In this document: in pieces, positions 34,200 to 44,085 of the stretch
Layout of the letters: every line of letters starts with the position of its first letter
How positions within the stretch are numbered: position 1 is the stretch's first letter
Assembly (NCBI GenBank): GCA_964527925.1
Contig: CAZGQO010000006.1
Coordinates: 1 to 64,000, forward strand
Reading direction: 5' to 3'
From: Ch128b sp964527925
Lineage (GTDB): Bacteria > Bacteroidota > Ignavibacteria > Ch128b
DNA: 64,000 nt
Made by a program: the position numbers and the translations under genes
Notes under the pieces: model-generated
The model's input: the letters and a program-made list of their open reading frames with translations, nothing else
Databases searched by the model: none
Told to the model about the DNA's origin: nothing

Positions 34200-35513
34200 A
34201 TGCGTTTCGCCGACTTTATATCTCAGAATAATAAAATTTTTGATTTGAACAATAGTAGTGCATTAAATCAGGGTTTAAAACCTGAACACATTGAGCTTAT
34301 TCTCAATATCGTTCAGAAAATAAATAATTCCCTTATTCTCGATGAGGTTTTAAACCTTGTAATGATTAATGCAATTAGAATCGCTCAAGCTGAACGAGGT
34401 TTTTTACTCCTCCTGGATGACTCCAACCAATTGAGATATAAAGTCGGCATGAATATTAATGGTGAGTTTCTTCCAGAAGGTGATTTTGAAATAAGCAGAA
34501 GTGTAGTTAAAGATTGTTTTGATCTTGGCGAATCAATTTGTGTTGAAGACGCAAAAGCAGATCGTAACTTTCAATCCAGACAGAGCATAATGAATCTTGA
34601 CTTACAAACGATAATATGTACACCATTAATTACAAACGGCGAAAGGATTGGGGTTATTTACGTAGACAGCAAGAAATTATCTTCTCTGAAAAAATCCGAA
34701 ATCGTGAAAATGTTTGAAATTCTTGCCGGGCATGCTGCAATTGCTATCCGAAATGCACAACTTTATCAAAGCCTCAATAAAGCTTTTGTTGAAGTCCAGG
34801 AAATGCACGAAAGATTAATAAAGTCTGAAAGACTTGCACTTAAAAAAGAAATTAATTCACAGGTTGGCCAGGAAGTCCAAAATCTTGTGCATCTAGCATT
34901 ATTAGAAAATGACAGTGTTCTGAAAAGAATTCAACGTTTAAATATAAATCAACCCATTGATTATGAAACATTTGATATCATTATTCAAAAATTAAATATC
35001 GCAATCGAAAGCATCAGAAAAATTCAACGTTACTCACAAGCACTTATCTCAAGCACCCGATTTGATGCATCTAAGCAAATTGGTGATATAAATAGAAGCA
35101 TCCGTAATGTAATAGGTTATATCAAAAAAACAACTAAATTCAAAAATGTAACTTTTGAGTTAAACCTTGATAAAATTCCACAGATAGAGTATGACCATGA
35201 ACAAATAGAACAGGTTATTGTCAACATTATCACAAATTCCGTTGAAAAAAAGCCAGATTGCCATATAAGAATTTCAACATTTCATGACCAAGACAATAAT
35301 CAGGTAATAGTCAAAATCAATGATAATGGTCCTGGAATTCCACCAGATATTCAAAAGCAAATCTTCATTCAGAGAGTTGGAAATAGTTCAGAAGGAAAAG
35401 GATATGGATTATTAATTTCCAAAAAGATTATTGATAATCATAACGGAAAAATATATAGTGTTTCTGAAATCAATAAAGGGGCGACTTTCTACTTTTCCCT
35501 CCCACTAATCTAA
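34200..35513 (+). CDS. GAF domain histidine-kinase-like protein lacking the phospho-acceptor His
   Basis: 437 residues. A GAF domain spans about 28-195 (AERGFLLLLDD, VVKDCFDLGESICVEDAKADRNF, TIICTPLITNGERIGVIYVDS). A helical dimerisation region follows (about 200-285), then a HATPase domain. The ATP-site motifs are intact: VNIITNSVE (N box), INDNGPGIPPD (G1) and EGKGYGLLISKKI (G2). In the place where relatives have G-H-E-L-N-N, this protein reads VGQEVQNL with Gln224. It may bind ATP and GAF ligands yet not autophosphorylate. It is the last gene of the putative sigma-54 unit. Confidence 0.85.
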   Translation: MRFADFISQNNKIFDLNNSSALNQGLKPEHIELILNIVQKINNSLILDEVLNLVMINAIRIAQAERGFLLLLDDSNQLRYKVGMNINGEFLPEGDFEISRSVVKDCFDLGESICVEDAKADRNFQSRQSIMNLDLQTIICTPLITNGERIGVIYVDSKKLSSLKKSEIVKMFEILAGHAAIAIRNAQLYQSLNKAFVEVQEMHERLIKSERLALKKEINSQVGQEVQNLVHLALLENDSVLKRIQRLNINQPIDYETFDIIIQKLNIAIESIRKIQRYSQALISSTRFDASKQIGDINRSIRNVIGYIKKTTKFKNVTFELNLDKIPQIEYDHEQIEQVIVNIITNSVEKKPDCHIRISTFHDQDNNQVIVKINDNGPGIPPDIQKQIFIQRVGNSSEGKGYGLLISKKIIDNHNGKIYSVSEINKGATFYFSLPLI

Positions 35514-35575
35514 TGTTTTAATTTCAAGAATATTACATTAGTTTTGCATTGAATAAGAGAGTATTTTATAAGTAA

Positions 35576-36967
35576 ATGAACTTAAAGACTTTCAATTTAA
35601 TCGAAACATTTCACCATTTGTTTGATCCTGTCAATCATTATATTCTACTTGCTGACTTATCAGGGAAAATCATAAAAGCTAATAAAAAAGCATTAGAAGA
35701 ACTAGCTATATCAAACAATAATTCAATCAATGAGTTTTTTGAAATAGATGCTGTGAAGAAGCTTGCAACATCTACTGGAAATAAAGACGATAAATTTACA
35801 CTCGAAATAGTTCCTATCGAAAATAACTTAAGGTTGTATCATTTTATTCCTGCCTCTTTAAATATAACCGATTTTACTAAAATCATATCTGAAATGCCGA
35901 TTGGTATTTTAATTTTCGACAGAAATGGAAGTCCGATTTTTTTCAACAATACTTTTCTTTTTTTATGGGGACTTGAATCCTCAGAACTAAGCGGTTATAA
36001 CATTTTCCATGACGAAAGATTAATTTCAACAGGCGTTATTGATCAAATAAAAGAAGTATTCGAAGGCAAACCATATTTATTCCTGGAAGGTTATTACGAT
36101 TCTTTATTGGAAAAAAGTAAGGGATTTAAAATATGGGTCGAAACCACTCTTTTTCCAATCAAAGATTCCAACGATGAAGTTAAGTTTGTTGTAATAGTAC
36201 ACAAAGACATTTCTGAAGTAAAATTGGCTCAAGAAGAAATTAGAATTGCCAGAGATGCTGCTGAAGAAGCAAATAGGCTTAAAAATGCCTTTCTTGCAAA
36301 TTTATCTCACGAAATTCGAACTCCTCTAAATGCAATACTCGGGTTTAGTGATTTAATAGCTGATATTGTTGCAGATAAACTCGATGAATCTGACAAATTA
36401 TTACTCAGTAATTTCAAATTGGGTTCAAAGAGATTATTTAGGACACTTACTCAAATTCTTGAATTATCACAAATCGATACAGGTAATTACCAGATAGTTA
36501 TTGAACCGCTTAATCTTAAACAAGAAATTCAGACCATTATTGATGAATATACCGATGAAGCTAAAGCAAAAAATATCGACATCTTTGTTAATCTTGATGA
36601 GAATCATTTAATTGTGTTAGCTGATAAACCTGCACTTAACCGAATACTTTCTAATTTTATCGAAAATGCAATTAAGTTTACTAATAAAGGTTACATTAAG
36701 ATTGAATCCTATCCAAACAATAATCAAAACATTCTTTTCTGCTCAATAAAAGATACTGGAATTGGAATTTCCGAAGAATACTTAGACCACATCTTTGAAC
36801 CTTTCAGCCAGGAAGAAGATGGATTTAACAGACCTTTCGAAGGAAGCGGTCTTGGACTGGCATTAACTAAAAAATATCTTGACTTGATTAACAGTTCAAT
36901 AACAGTCGATAGTGTAAAAGGAATTGGAACTACTTTCACATTTACTCTGCCGATTTTCCGGGGCTAA
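35576..36967 (+). CDS. PAS domain histidine kinase
   Basis: 463 residues, soluble, with no transmembrane segment. A divergent N-terminal PAS-like stretch (~15-100) and a clear PAS/PAC (~105-220, IISEMPIGILIFDRNGSPIFFNN... VVIVHKDISEVKLAQEEI) lead to HisKA with NLSHEIRTPLNAILGF (His245) and a HATPase domain (NFIENAIKFTNKG, IKDTGIGISEE, GSGLGLALTKKYL). No receiver is fused. It should pass phosphate to a separate response regulator, or to the receivers in the two hybrid kinases downstream. It lies 63 bases after the GAF gene. Confidence 0.92.
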   Translation: MNLKTFNLIETFHHLFDPVNHYILLADLSGKIIKANKKALEELAISNNNSINEFFEIDAVKKLATSTGNKDDKFTLEIVPIENNLRLYHFIPASLNITDFTKIISEMPIGILIFDRNGSPIFFNNTFLFLWGLESSELSGYNIFHDERLISTGVIDQIKEVFEGKPYLFLEGYYDSLLEKSKGFKIWVETTLFPIKDSNDEVKFVVIVHKDISEVKLAQEEIRIARDAAEEANRLKNAFLANLSHEIRTPLNAILGFSDLIADIVADKLDESDKLLLSNFKLGSKRLFRTLTQILELSQIDTGNYQIVIEPLNLKQEIQTIIDEYTDEAKAKNIDIFVNLDENHLIVLADKPALNRILSNFIENAIKFTNKGYIKIESYPNNNQNILFCSIKDTGIGISEEYLDHIFEPFSQEEDGFNRPFEGSGLGLALTKKYLDLINSSITVDSVKGIGTTFTFTLPIFRG

Positions 36968-37030
36968 AGATTTCAAGTAAATTTTTTCTTAATTTCAATA
37001 AGAAATTTCAAACTTAATTAGAGATTTGTT

Positions 37031-40000
37031 ATGAAGCTTGCTGAATCAGGCTTAGCAAAAAATACAATCCTAATAATCTTTATAATTTTAACTCTGGTTA
37101 TTCTTGGATTGGAATTTTTTCTCTACCAGATTGAAAAAAAACGCTTGATAGAAGATGAACAACACCTACTTGGAATAATTGCTGAAAAAGAGAACACTAA
37201 TCTTGCTGATTGGTATTACAATACAAAAAATTCAGTTGAACTTTTATCCACATCTGAAAATTTCTTAATTAACTTTAACGGACTTATAAGAAATCCTTCA
37301 GATCAAAAAATTATAACAAATCTCTATGATTTCTTCCGAAAAGAAGTTTTTGAGAAAAGCCTTTTAGCAATTTTAATTCTGGATTCAGATTTCAAAAAAG
37401 TTTATTCATATCAAAATTTTAAATATGATATTTCAAATATTACAATTGAAAATGCTTCAACTTTCGACCGTGAAAATTATTTTTATGTTTCAAGAATAAT
37501 CAAAAAGAAACATCCAATCTATCAATATCCTATTCCGGTGTGTGAGATTACAATTGGACTTTTCACCAATCAGAATGAACCCAAACCGTCACATTATCTA
37601 ATTCTGGTCACAGATGCCAGAAAAAACATTTACCCTCTTATCAATACATTTTCAAATTATCGTAATAGCCTCGAAACAATGCTGCTTGCCAGCGAACAGA
37701 ATGAACTGATTTATCTTAATGACTTAAAATTTTTATTCAATTCATCAATTGAATTAAAAGCCAAATCAGATGCTGGCGATATTCCCGGAAAGAAATTGAA
37801 TGTTTCAAAAAAAGGAGTTGCCGAAGGATATGATTATAGAGGTGAAAGAGTTTTTGCTTACATAACTTATGTTCAGCCATTAAACTGGTTTTTAGTCACA
37901 AAAATTGATAGAAAAGAAGTCCTAATTTCAGCCAACAAAGTATTATTCACGATTTCTGGGTCGATAGTTTTAATATTATTTCTCTTCATAATTGTACTTG
38001 GTGTTCTCTGGAAACGTGAAGAGGTTGAACGTATTAAGAAAGAACTTGAAATTCAGCAAATGCAAAACCTGATGGCTCAGAAGTATCAAATTGTGAGTAA
38101 GTATGCAAACGATGCTTTTATTTTAATTAGCAAAGATGGAACTATTGTGGAAGCGAATGATAAAGCTGTAGAAATGTATGGTTATTCAATAACTGAGCTA
38201 AAAGGCAGACCATTCGTTCTTTTAGAAGCACCAGAAAATCGTACTGAATGGAATGAAATCTTAAATAGACTTCGAAATGATACTGGTTCTTTGTTTGAAT
38301 CAATCCACGTTGATAAAAATGGAAATAAATTCTTCGTGGAGATCTCTGCAAAAATTATTTCAATCGATGGTGAATTGTATCTCGTTGCAATTATCAGAAA
38401 CATAGAAGATCGTAAGAAAGCAGAACTGCAATTGATCGAATCAGAAAAAAAATTCCACACACTTTTTGAATTAGCCTATGATGCAATACTGATTGTAAAG
38501 TCAGGTGTCATTATCGATTGTAATTCAAAGGCACTTAGCCTGTTCAATACGACTAAAGAAAATTTAATTAATAAGCATATAACAGATTTCATCGCTGAAG
38601 AAAATCAAGTTTATCTCAATCATTTTATCGAAGCAATAGAAAATCCTGAAAAAATTGAAGAAAGAACTTTCCAGCTAAAACTCAGAAAATCAACTGGTGA
38701 GATTTTTGACGGCGAATTGAATCCAAGTGTTGTTGACCTCAAAGGTGAAAAAGCTATTCAAATTTTTATTAGAGATATAACTGAGCGCAATCAATTCCTT
38801 GCACATTTAGAAAGATTTCGAAAAGCTATCGAAAATACTGATGAAATGATGATGATAACGGATCGTAATGGTTTGATTGAATATGTTAATCCTGCTTTCG
38901 AAAAAATTACAGGTTATTCACTTGAAGAAATTAAAGGCAAAAAACCAAGTGTATTAAAGTCTAGTTATCATCCACAGGAATTTTATCAGGATTTATGGAA
39001 TACAATTCTTTCGGATTCTTCCTGGCAGGGAATAATTGTGAACAGAAAAAAGGATGGTACTTTATATACTGAGGAGATGATTATCTCGCCCATCAAAGAT
39101 GAAAAAGGAGAAATAAGCGCTTTTGTTTCAATCAAAAAAGATGTAACTGAAAGAATTAAAGCTGAGGAAGAATTAAAAAGAGCTCGATTGAAAGCTGAAG
39201 AGTCAGATAGAATAAAAAGTAATTTTTTAAGTATGATGTCTCATGAAGTTAGAACACCTCTTAATGTAATTCTTGGTTTCCTTGATATTATTAAAGCATC
39301 AATCAGATCAGAAGATTTCCCTGAGAAAGATCATATTTTCTCTGTAATTGAAAGAAACAGCAAAAGATTAATGACATTAATAAATGACATTATAGATATA
39401 TCAAGAATTGAATCAACCGAAATGAAACTTGATTTCCATGTCTATGAACTTCAACCGTTACTTATGAGGTCGACTGCAGAATTTGAAATGGAAGTACGGG
39501 CAAAAGGATTAAGAATTATTGATGATTACAATGTTGAAGGAATTTATATAAATGTTGACGAAAATAGATTCCATCAAATTATGTCCAACTTACTTTCAAA
39601 TGCAATTAAATTTACATCACGAGGTGAAATCACCATATCGGCTCATCATTCAGAAAACAAAGTTTATATTTCCGTAAAAGATACAGGAGTTGGAATTCCA
39701 CCAGAGTTTATTCCACATTTGTTTGAATTTTTCAGACAGGCTGAAGAAGGATACAACAGAAACTTTGAAGGAGCTGGACTTGGACTGGCTATTACAAAAA
39801 AACTTGTTAACATGATGAACGGTGAAATTTATGTTGAAAGTCAGTACGGGAAAGGATCAACCTTTACTGTTGTATTTCCAACTGTATCAAGAAAGGAAGA
39901 AGAACTACCTGAAATAATTGATGAAAAACCAGTTGAAACTGAAATTGCAGAAATCGGTGAACCAACCGTATTGATTGTCGAAGACAATAAAGATAATTCA

Positions 40001-40336
40001 TTCTTTGTTGAGGTTGTCCTAAGTAAGTTAGGATTGAAATACTACTCCGTTCCAAATGCTCGTGAGGCTCTTGAAATTCTTGCTAATAAAAAGATAAATT
40101 TGATCTTAGTGGATATAAGTTTGGCTGATAGTATGGGTGGAGAAGATCTTCTGAAGGTTATCAAACAAAAACCTCAATTTCAAAACATACCTGTTATCGC
40201 AATGACTGCCCATGCAATGCTTGGAGATCGAGATCATTTTATTTCTGTTGGATTTGATGAATACATAGCTAAACCATTTACAATGGATCAACTCACGAAA
40301 ATGATTTTCACTTTCTTAAAGAAAATTAATGATTAA
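37031..40336 (+). CDS. Membrane hybrid histidine kinase (Cache-like sensor, three PAS, receiver)
   Basis: 1101 residues. TM1 is at about 12-30, an extracytoplasmic Cache-like sensor at ~31-300 and TM2 at ~305-330. PAS units lie at ~355-460 (VEANDKAVEMYGY), ~470-585 and ~590-710 (YVNPAFEKITGYSLEEIKG). HisKA follows with MMSHEVRTPLNVILGF (His738), then HATPase (NLLSNAIKFTSRG, VKDTGVGIPPE, GAGLGLAITKKL) and an intact receiver: LIVEDNKDN, acceptor Asp1028 in LILVDISL, AMTAHAM, IAKPF. A second, paralogous kinase overlaps its last 8 bases. Confidence 0.93.
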   Translation: MKLAESGLAKNTILIIFIILTLVILGLEFFLYQIEKKRLIEDEQHLLGIIAEKENTNLADWYYNTKNSVELLSTSENFLINFNGLIRNPSDQKIITNLYDFFRKEVFEKSLLAILILDSDFKKVYSYQNFKYDISNITIENASTFDRENYFYVSRIIKKKHPIYQYPIPVCEITIGLFTNQNEPKPSHYLILVTDARKNIYPLINTFSNYRNSLETMLLASEQNELIYLNDLKFLFNSSIELKAKSDAGDIPGKKLNVSKKGVAEGYDYRGERVFAYITYVQPLNWFLVTKIDRKEVLISANKVLFTISGSIVLILFLFIIVLGVLWKREEVERIKKELEIQQMQNLMAQKYQIVSKYANDAFILISKDGTIVEANDKAVEMYGYSITELKGRPFVLLEAPENRTEWNEILNRLRNDTGSLFESIHVDKNGNKFFVEISAKIISIDGELYLVAIIRNIEDRKKAELQLIESEKKFHTLFELAYDAILIVKSGVIIDCNSKALSLFNTTKENLINKHITDFIAEENQVYLNHFIEAIENPEKIEERTFQLKLRKSTGEIFDGELNPSVVDLKGEKAIQIFIRDITERNQFLAHLERFRKAIENTDEMMMITDRNGLIEYVNPAFEKITGYSLEEIKGKKPSVLKSSYHPQEFYQDLWNTILSDSSWQGIIVNRKKDGTLYTEEMIISPIKDEKGEISAFVSIKKDVTERIKAEEELKRARLKAEESDRIKSNFLSMMSHEVRTPLNVILGFLDIIKASIRSEDFPEKDHIFSVIERNSKRLMTLINDIIDISRIESTEMKLDFHVYELQPLLMRSTAEFEMEVRAKGLRIIDDYNVEGIYINVDENRFHQIMSNLLSNAIKFTSRGEITISAHHSENKVYISVKDTGVGIPPEFIPHLFEFFRQAEEGYNRNFEGAGLGLAITKKLVNMMNGEIYVESQYGKGSTFTVVFPTVSRKEEELPEIIDEKPVETEIAEIGEPTVLIVEDNKDNSFFVEVVLSKLGLKYYSVPNAREALEILANKKINLILVDISLADSMGGEDLLKVIKQKPQFQNIPVIAMTAHAMLGDRDHFISVGFDEYIAKPFTMDQLTKMIFTFLKKIND

Positions 40337-42860
40337 TCAAAATGCTAAATCTTTTAACATAGATAAAAAATATCTTTACTCAACCATAGCTCTCTTTATT
40401 GTATTCGTTACTTTCGCAATATATTCATACTTCAAGCTACAAAATCAAATAGTTTCAAATTATCTTATTAAACTCTCACAAATTAGTCGTACAATCGAAA
40501 TTAAAATAAATTTATACTTTACTCTTCTTGAAGATAAATTAAAACTAATAAACCAATCTCCAGTCGTCAAAGAATTTTTAAAACGGTCAGCAAGTCGAAA
40601 TGAAAACAACAATGAAATTATCAGAGATTATCTTAAAAATACTTTTTCAAATTTCGGACTTAAGGAATTTATCATTCTTGAAAGGGATAAAATTCTCTTA
40701 GCTTATCACAACGATGTCCAGCATTCCATAAATCCATTTTCTCAATTACAATCAATCAATGAAATTTTTAATTCCAATTCAGATCAAATAAGCGACTTAA
40801 CTTTCGATTCAGACTTAAAACGACCTGTCTTCTACGCTCACTCGAAGATCAATATAGATGAAAATCTTGACTTAAAACTCTATCTTACTTTCGATGCGAA
40901 TGAATCATTTTATAAGTTATTAGAATTTGATAATACAAACGAAGCAAACTTAGAAGCTGTTCTATTAAAAATTCAAAATGATGAGATGATTTATATCTCT
41001 AACTCAAGATTTCTTGGTGACATTGCCTTTAGGTTAAAAACTTCATCCAGCAAACATTTGAATGGTGAACTTATTAGCAATGAAAGAGAAAAATTTTTTG
41101 AGATAAGTGATTATAGGGGGAAAAAAGTTTACGCTTATTATACATTTATTCCACGATGGAATTGGTTTCTTGTAGTTAAAGTGGATAATGAGGATGCAAT
41201 TAGACAGGCAAAAAAGTTTTATTTCTCTATCTTTGGAACTATAATTTTTGTGACCGCAGTTTTTTTAATATCAGTTAACAACATATTCAAGAAAGAGAAA
41301 GGGAGACTTCTAAAAGAAACTAACGAATTAAAAAGACAAAAGGAATTAATCAGTAAAAAATATGATTATGTAACCAGACTTGCTAACGATGCAATAATTA
41401 TTTCGGATAACCAAAACCGCATCATAGATTTTAATGAACGATTCGTGGAAATGTATCATATTAATCTGAATCAAAACGATATTTTGAAATTAAATGACAT
41501 TTTCACCGAAACACTTCAAAAACAATGGCTTGATTATGTTAAAACTATCAAATCAAACAATGGTTTGATATTTGAAACAATACATAAAAAAATGAATGGT
41601 GAGGTATTTAATGTTCAAGTCTCAGCTAAATTTATCGAAATAGATGGAAATGAATATCTCATCCAATTAGTTAGAAATTTTGAAGAACGCAAAAGAATTG
41701 AAAACGAACTTATTGCCGCAAAACAAAAAGCTGAAGAATCAGATCGATTAAAAAGTAATTTCTTGAGCATGATGTCTCACGAAGTTAGAACCCCAGTAAA
41801 TATAATTCTTGGTGCTGTTGATATTCTCAAGAGTTCTTTGAGGGATGATATGATAAAAGAGACTGAACATCTGTTCGATATGATAACGAGAAACGGTAAA
41901 CGGTTACTTACCCTTATAAGTGATATTATTGATATTTCAAGAATAGAATCCAATGAATTGAAACTTGAATTCATTATTAGAAATGCTGAGTCTATAATAC
42001 TTGATGTAATTTCAGAATATGAACAAACCGCAAAAAACAAAGGACTTCAAATCATTACCAACTTTCAATCCACAAATCCTTACATACGAATAGACGAAGT
42101 TCGCTTTATTCAGATTATTACCAATCTGCTTACAAATGCAATTAAATTCACTTCACAAGGTGGAATTACAATATCTACCAAAAATGTTGATGATTCACTT
42201 CATATCTCAGTTAAAGATACAGGAATAGGAATTCCAAAATCTGCACTTAAAGATATTTTTGGTTTGTTCAGGCAGGCTCACGAAGGTTATAGCAGAAATT
42301 TTGAAGGAGCTGGACTTGGTTTAACAATCACTCAGAAATTAACAAAAATGATGGGCGGTGAGATTTTTGTAGAAAGTGAAGAAAATGTTGGTTCAACCTT
42401 TACTGTTGTTTTCCCGGTGATTAAGTCTGATGAAATCGATGAAAAATTACTTAATGACCTTCAAAATAGAAAACGCGATTATTTTGTCCCTACAATTTTA
42501 ATCGTTAATAACAACAAAGATGAAAGTTTCTATCTCGAATCTTTAATGATAAGACTTGGTTTTGATTACTATTCAATCAATGAAGGTAAGAAGATTATTA
42601 GCTTGCTCAAACATAAAACTTTTGATTGTATTCTCTATTCAATAAATCCAGAAAATGAACTGGAAGCCGAAAAAACAATTGATGAAATCCGCAATAAAAA
42701 TAGAATTGAAAACTTAAGAATCATTGCCCTCAGGTCTCCTAATTCTATTTTAACCCACCAGCGACTATTAGAACTTGGTTTTGATCTTGTAAAAGACAAA
42801 CCAGTTTCATTCGAAGAAATTTCGAAAGCGTTCTTAATTGTATTAACTTCCAAAAAATAA
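40329..42860 (+). CDS. Membrane hybrid histidine kinase with a degenerate receiver (tandem paralog)
   Basis: 843 residues with the same plan as its upstream neighbour but one PAS unit: TM1 ~15-35, Cache-like sensor ~36-295, TM2 ~297-318, PAS ~345-455, HisKA MMSHEVRTPVNIILGA (His484) and HATPase (NLLTNAIKFTSQG, VKDTGIGIPKS, GAGLGLTITQKL). The C-terminal receiver fold is retained but the active site is lost: LIVEDN is now LIVNNN, and the acceptor Asp is Ser771 (CILYSINP), while the Lys-Pro pair (DKPVS) remains. The kinase domain is intact, so only the receiver is a pseudo-receiver. Confidence 0.92.
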   Translation: MINQNAKSFNIDKKYLYSTIALFIVFVTFAIYSYFKLQNQIVSNYLIKLSQISRTIEIKINLYFTLLEDKLKLINQSPVVKEFLKRSASRNENNNEIIRDYLKNTFSNFGLKEFIILERDKILLAYHNDVQHSINPFSQLQSINEIFNSNSDQISDLTFDSDLKRPVFYAHSKINIDENLDLKLYLTFDANESFYKLLEFDNTNEANLEAVLLKIQNDEMIYISNSRFLGDIAFRLKTSSSKHLNGELISNEREKFFEISDYRGKKVYAYYTFIPRWNWFLVVKVDNEDAIRQAKKFYFSIFGTIIFVTAVFLISVNNIFKKEKGRLLKETNELKRQKELISKKYDYVTRLANDAIIISDNQNRIIDFNERFVEMYHINLNQNDILKLNDIFTETLQKQWLDYVKTIKSNNGLIFETIHKKMNGEVFNVQVSAKFIEIDGNEYLIQLVRNFEERKRIENELIAAKQKAEESDRLKSNFLSMMSHEVRTPVNIILGAVDILKSSLRDDMIKETEHLFDMITRNGKRLLTLISDIIDISRIESNELKLEFIIRNAESIILDVISEYEQTAKNKGLQIITNFQSTNPYIRIDEVRFIQIITNLLTNAIKFTSQGGITISTKNVDDSLHISVKDTGIGIPKSALKDIFGLFRQAHEGYSRNFEGAGLGLTITQKLTKMMGGEIFVESEENVGSTFTVVFPVIKSDEIDEKLLNDLQNRKRDYFVPTILIVNNNKDESFYLESLMIRLGFDYYSINEGKKIISLLKHKTFDCILYSINPENELEAEKTIDEIRNKNRIENLRIIALRSPNSILTHQRLLELGFDLVKDKPVSFEEISKAFLIVLTSKK

Positions 42861-42873
42861 CTAAGAGAATAAT

Positions 42874-44028
42874 ATGAAAAAATTATTTTGCTTAATCTTA
42901 CTATCATTGTTTCTTTTTTTATCGTCTTGTGAAAAACATCAATCAGGAGCTAACGAAACAAAAACTTCAACTATCACAATCGACTTAAATAAAATTCTGC
43001 CTCAAAATGAAGATTTTGCAGGTGAACCATTACTTGTTATGTTTAAGGAAAAAATTGAGTGTAAGAATTTTGAGGAATTCAAAAACTTACATCTAAGAAA
43101 TCAACCACAGGATAAACAAAAAGTAATTTCAATGATCATTGATGAGATTAAAGGATTCCAAAAAAGTGTAACTGGTGTTTATGTTGAACATTCAAATAAT
43201 GTAACTTTCAGTACAGTTTACTTACTTTTTGATAATTCAAGGAATGCGAAAAATTCAATACAGTATTTAGAGAATCTTTATAAAGAATTAATCGGGCAGG
43301 AATTCAAAGAGATTGACGATAAAAGAATTTTAGGGGATGATCAGAAAGTTCTTTACACTTTATTAACTAATTTTCCAATTTACCTTGCTTTTTATAGAAG
43401 AGATAATATTGTGGTTTTACTCTTCGTTCCAGTTAAAAGTGTTTTCCCTCGAGTATTTCCCTTAAGTTCAATTCACCTTCCTCAGAAAGAAGGATTTTAT
43501 TTATACACTGGATTGCCAGATTTTGCACGAGTAGAAAAACCAACCATCGCTGAACTTAAAGTACCAACTGATGATTATTATATTCCCAACACTTCAATGT
43601 TAAGAGAAATGGCAGAGGAAAGATCAAAGTTGTGTATGGATTATTTCAAGAAATACTCAACTAATGCTCAGAAGGTAGCTCAGGAATTTTTTGCTTTCAG
43701 TGATAGAAGGCTGATGGATTTTGCGCTTGCATTTGTTGATTTCAGGTTTTCAAAAAATTTAATCCCACAGAAATATCCTGAATGGTACACTCAAACAATT
43801 GAAAAAAGAATTGGAAACAACATTAAATTAAAGTTAATCTCAAAAAATCCAGTTCAGCCCAGATATTCAAAAATTCATTTCGAAGGTGGAGTGCGTTATC
43901 AATATCCCAAACTTGGACAATGCGATTATGATTTTCAAATTTCAGGAAGTAAAGGAAGTGGTAGAGTGAGAATTACTTTTTCTGTCTTTGGTAATTATTT
44001 GAAAATTGTGGATATAAAATTTATTTGA
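42874..44028 (+). CDS. Unrecognised lipoprotein at the end of the kinase cluster
   Basis: 384 residues with lipobox LFLFLSSC (Cys19). The rest is soluble and mixed alpha/beta, with no low-complexity linker. A GFYLYTGLPDFARVEKPTIAE segment near 200-225 and a beta-rich end (HFEGGVRYQYPKLGQCDYDFQISGSKG) stand out. I recognise no family. It begins 14 bases after the last hybrid kinase gene, which suggests an extracytoplasmic ligand-binding partner of that kinase's Cache-like sensor, but this is inferred only from position. Confidence 0.75.
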   Translation: MKKLFCLILLSLFLFLSSCEKHQSGANETKTSTITIDLNKILPQNEDFAGEPLLVMFKEKIECKNFEEFKNLHLRNQPQDKQKVISMIIDEIKGFQKSVTGVYVEHSNNVTFSTVYLLFDNSRNAKNSIQYLENLYKELIGQEFKEIDDKRILGDDQKVLYTLLTNFPIYLAFYRRDNIVVLLFVPVKSVFPRVFPLSSIHLPQKEGFYLYTGLPDFARVEKPTIAELKVPTDDYYIPNTSMLREMAEERSKLCMDYFKKYSTNAQKVAQEFFAFSDRRLMDFALAFVDFRFSKNLIPQKYPEWYTQTIEKRIGNNIKLKLISKNPVQPRYSKIHFEGGVRYQYPKLGQCDYDFQISGSKGSGRVRITFSVFGNYLKIVDIKFI

Positions 44029-44085
44029 AAGACAGTTGCGAGTTATTAATACCTTTTTAATTTGATATCACAAAAAATCATCACA

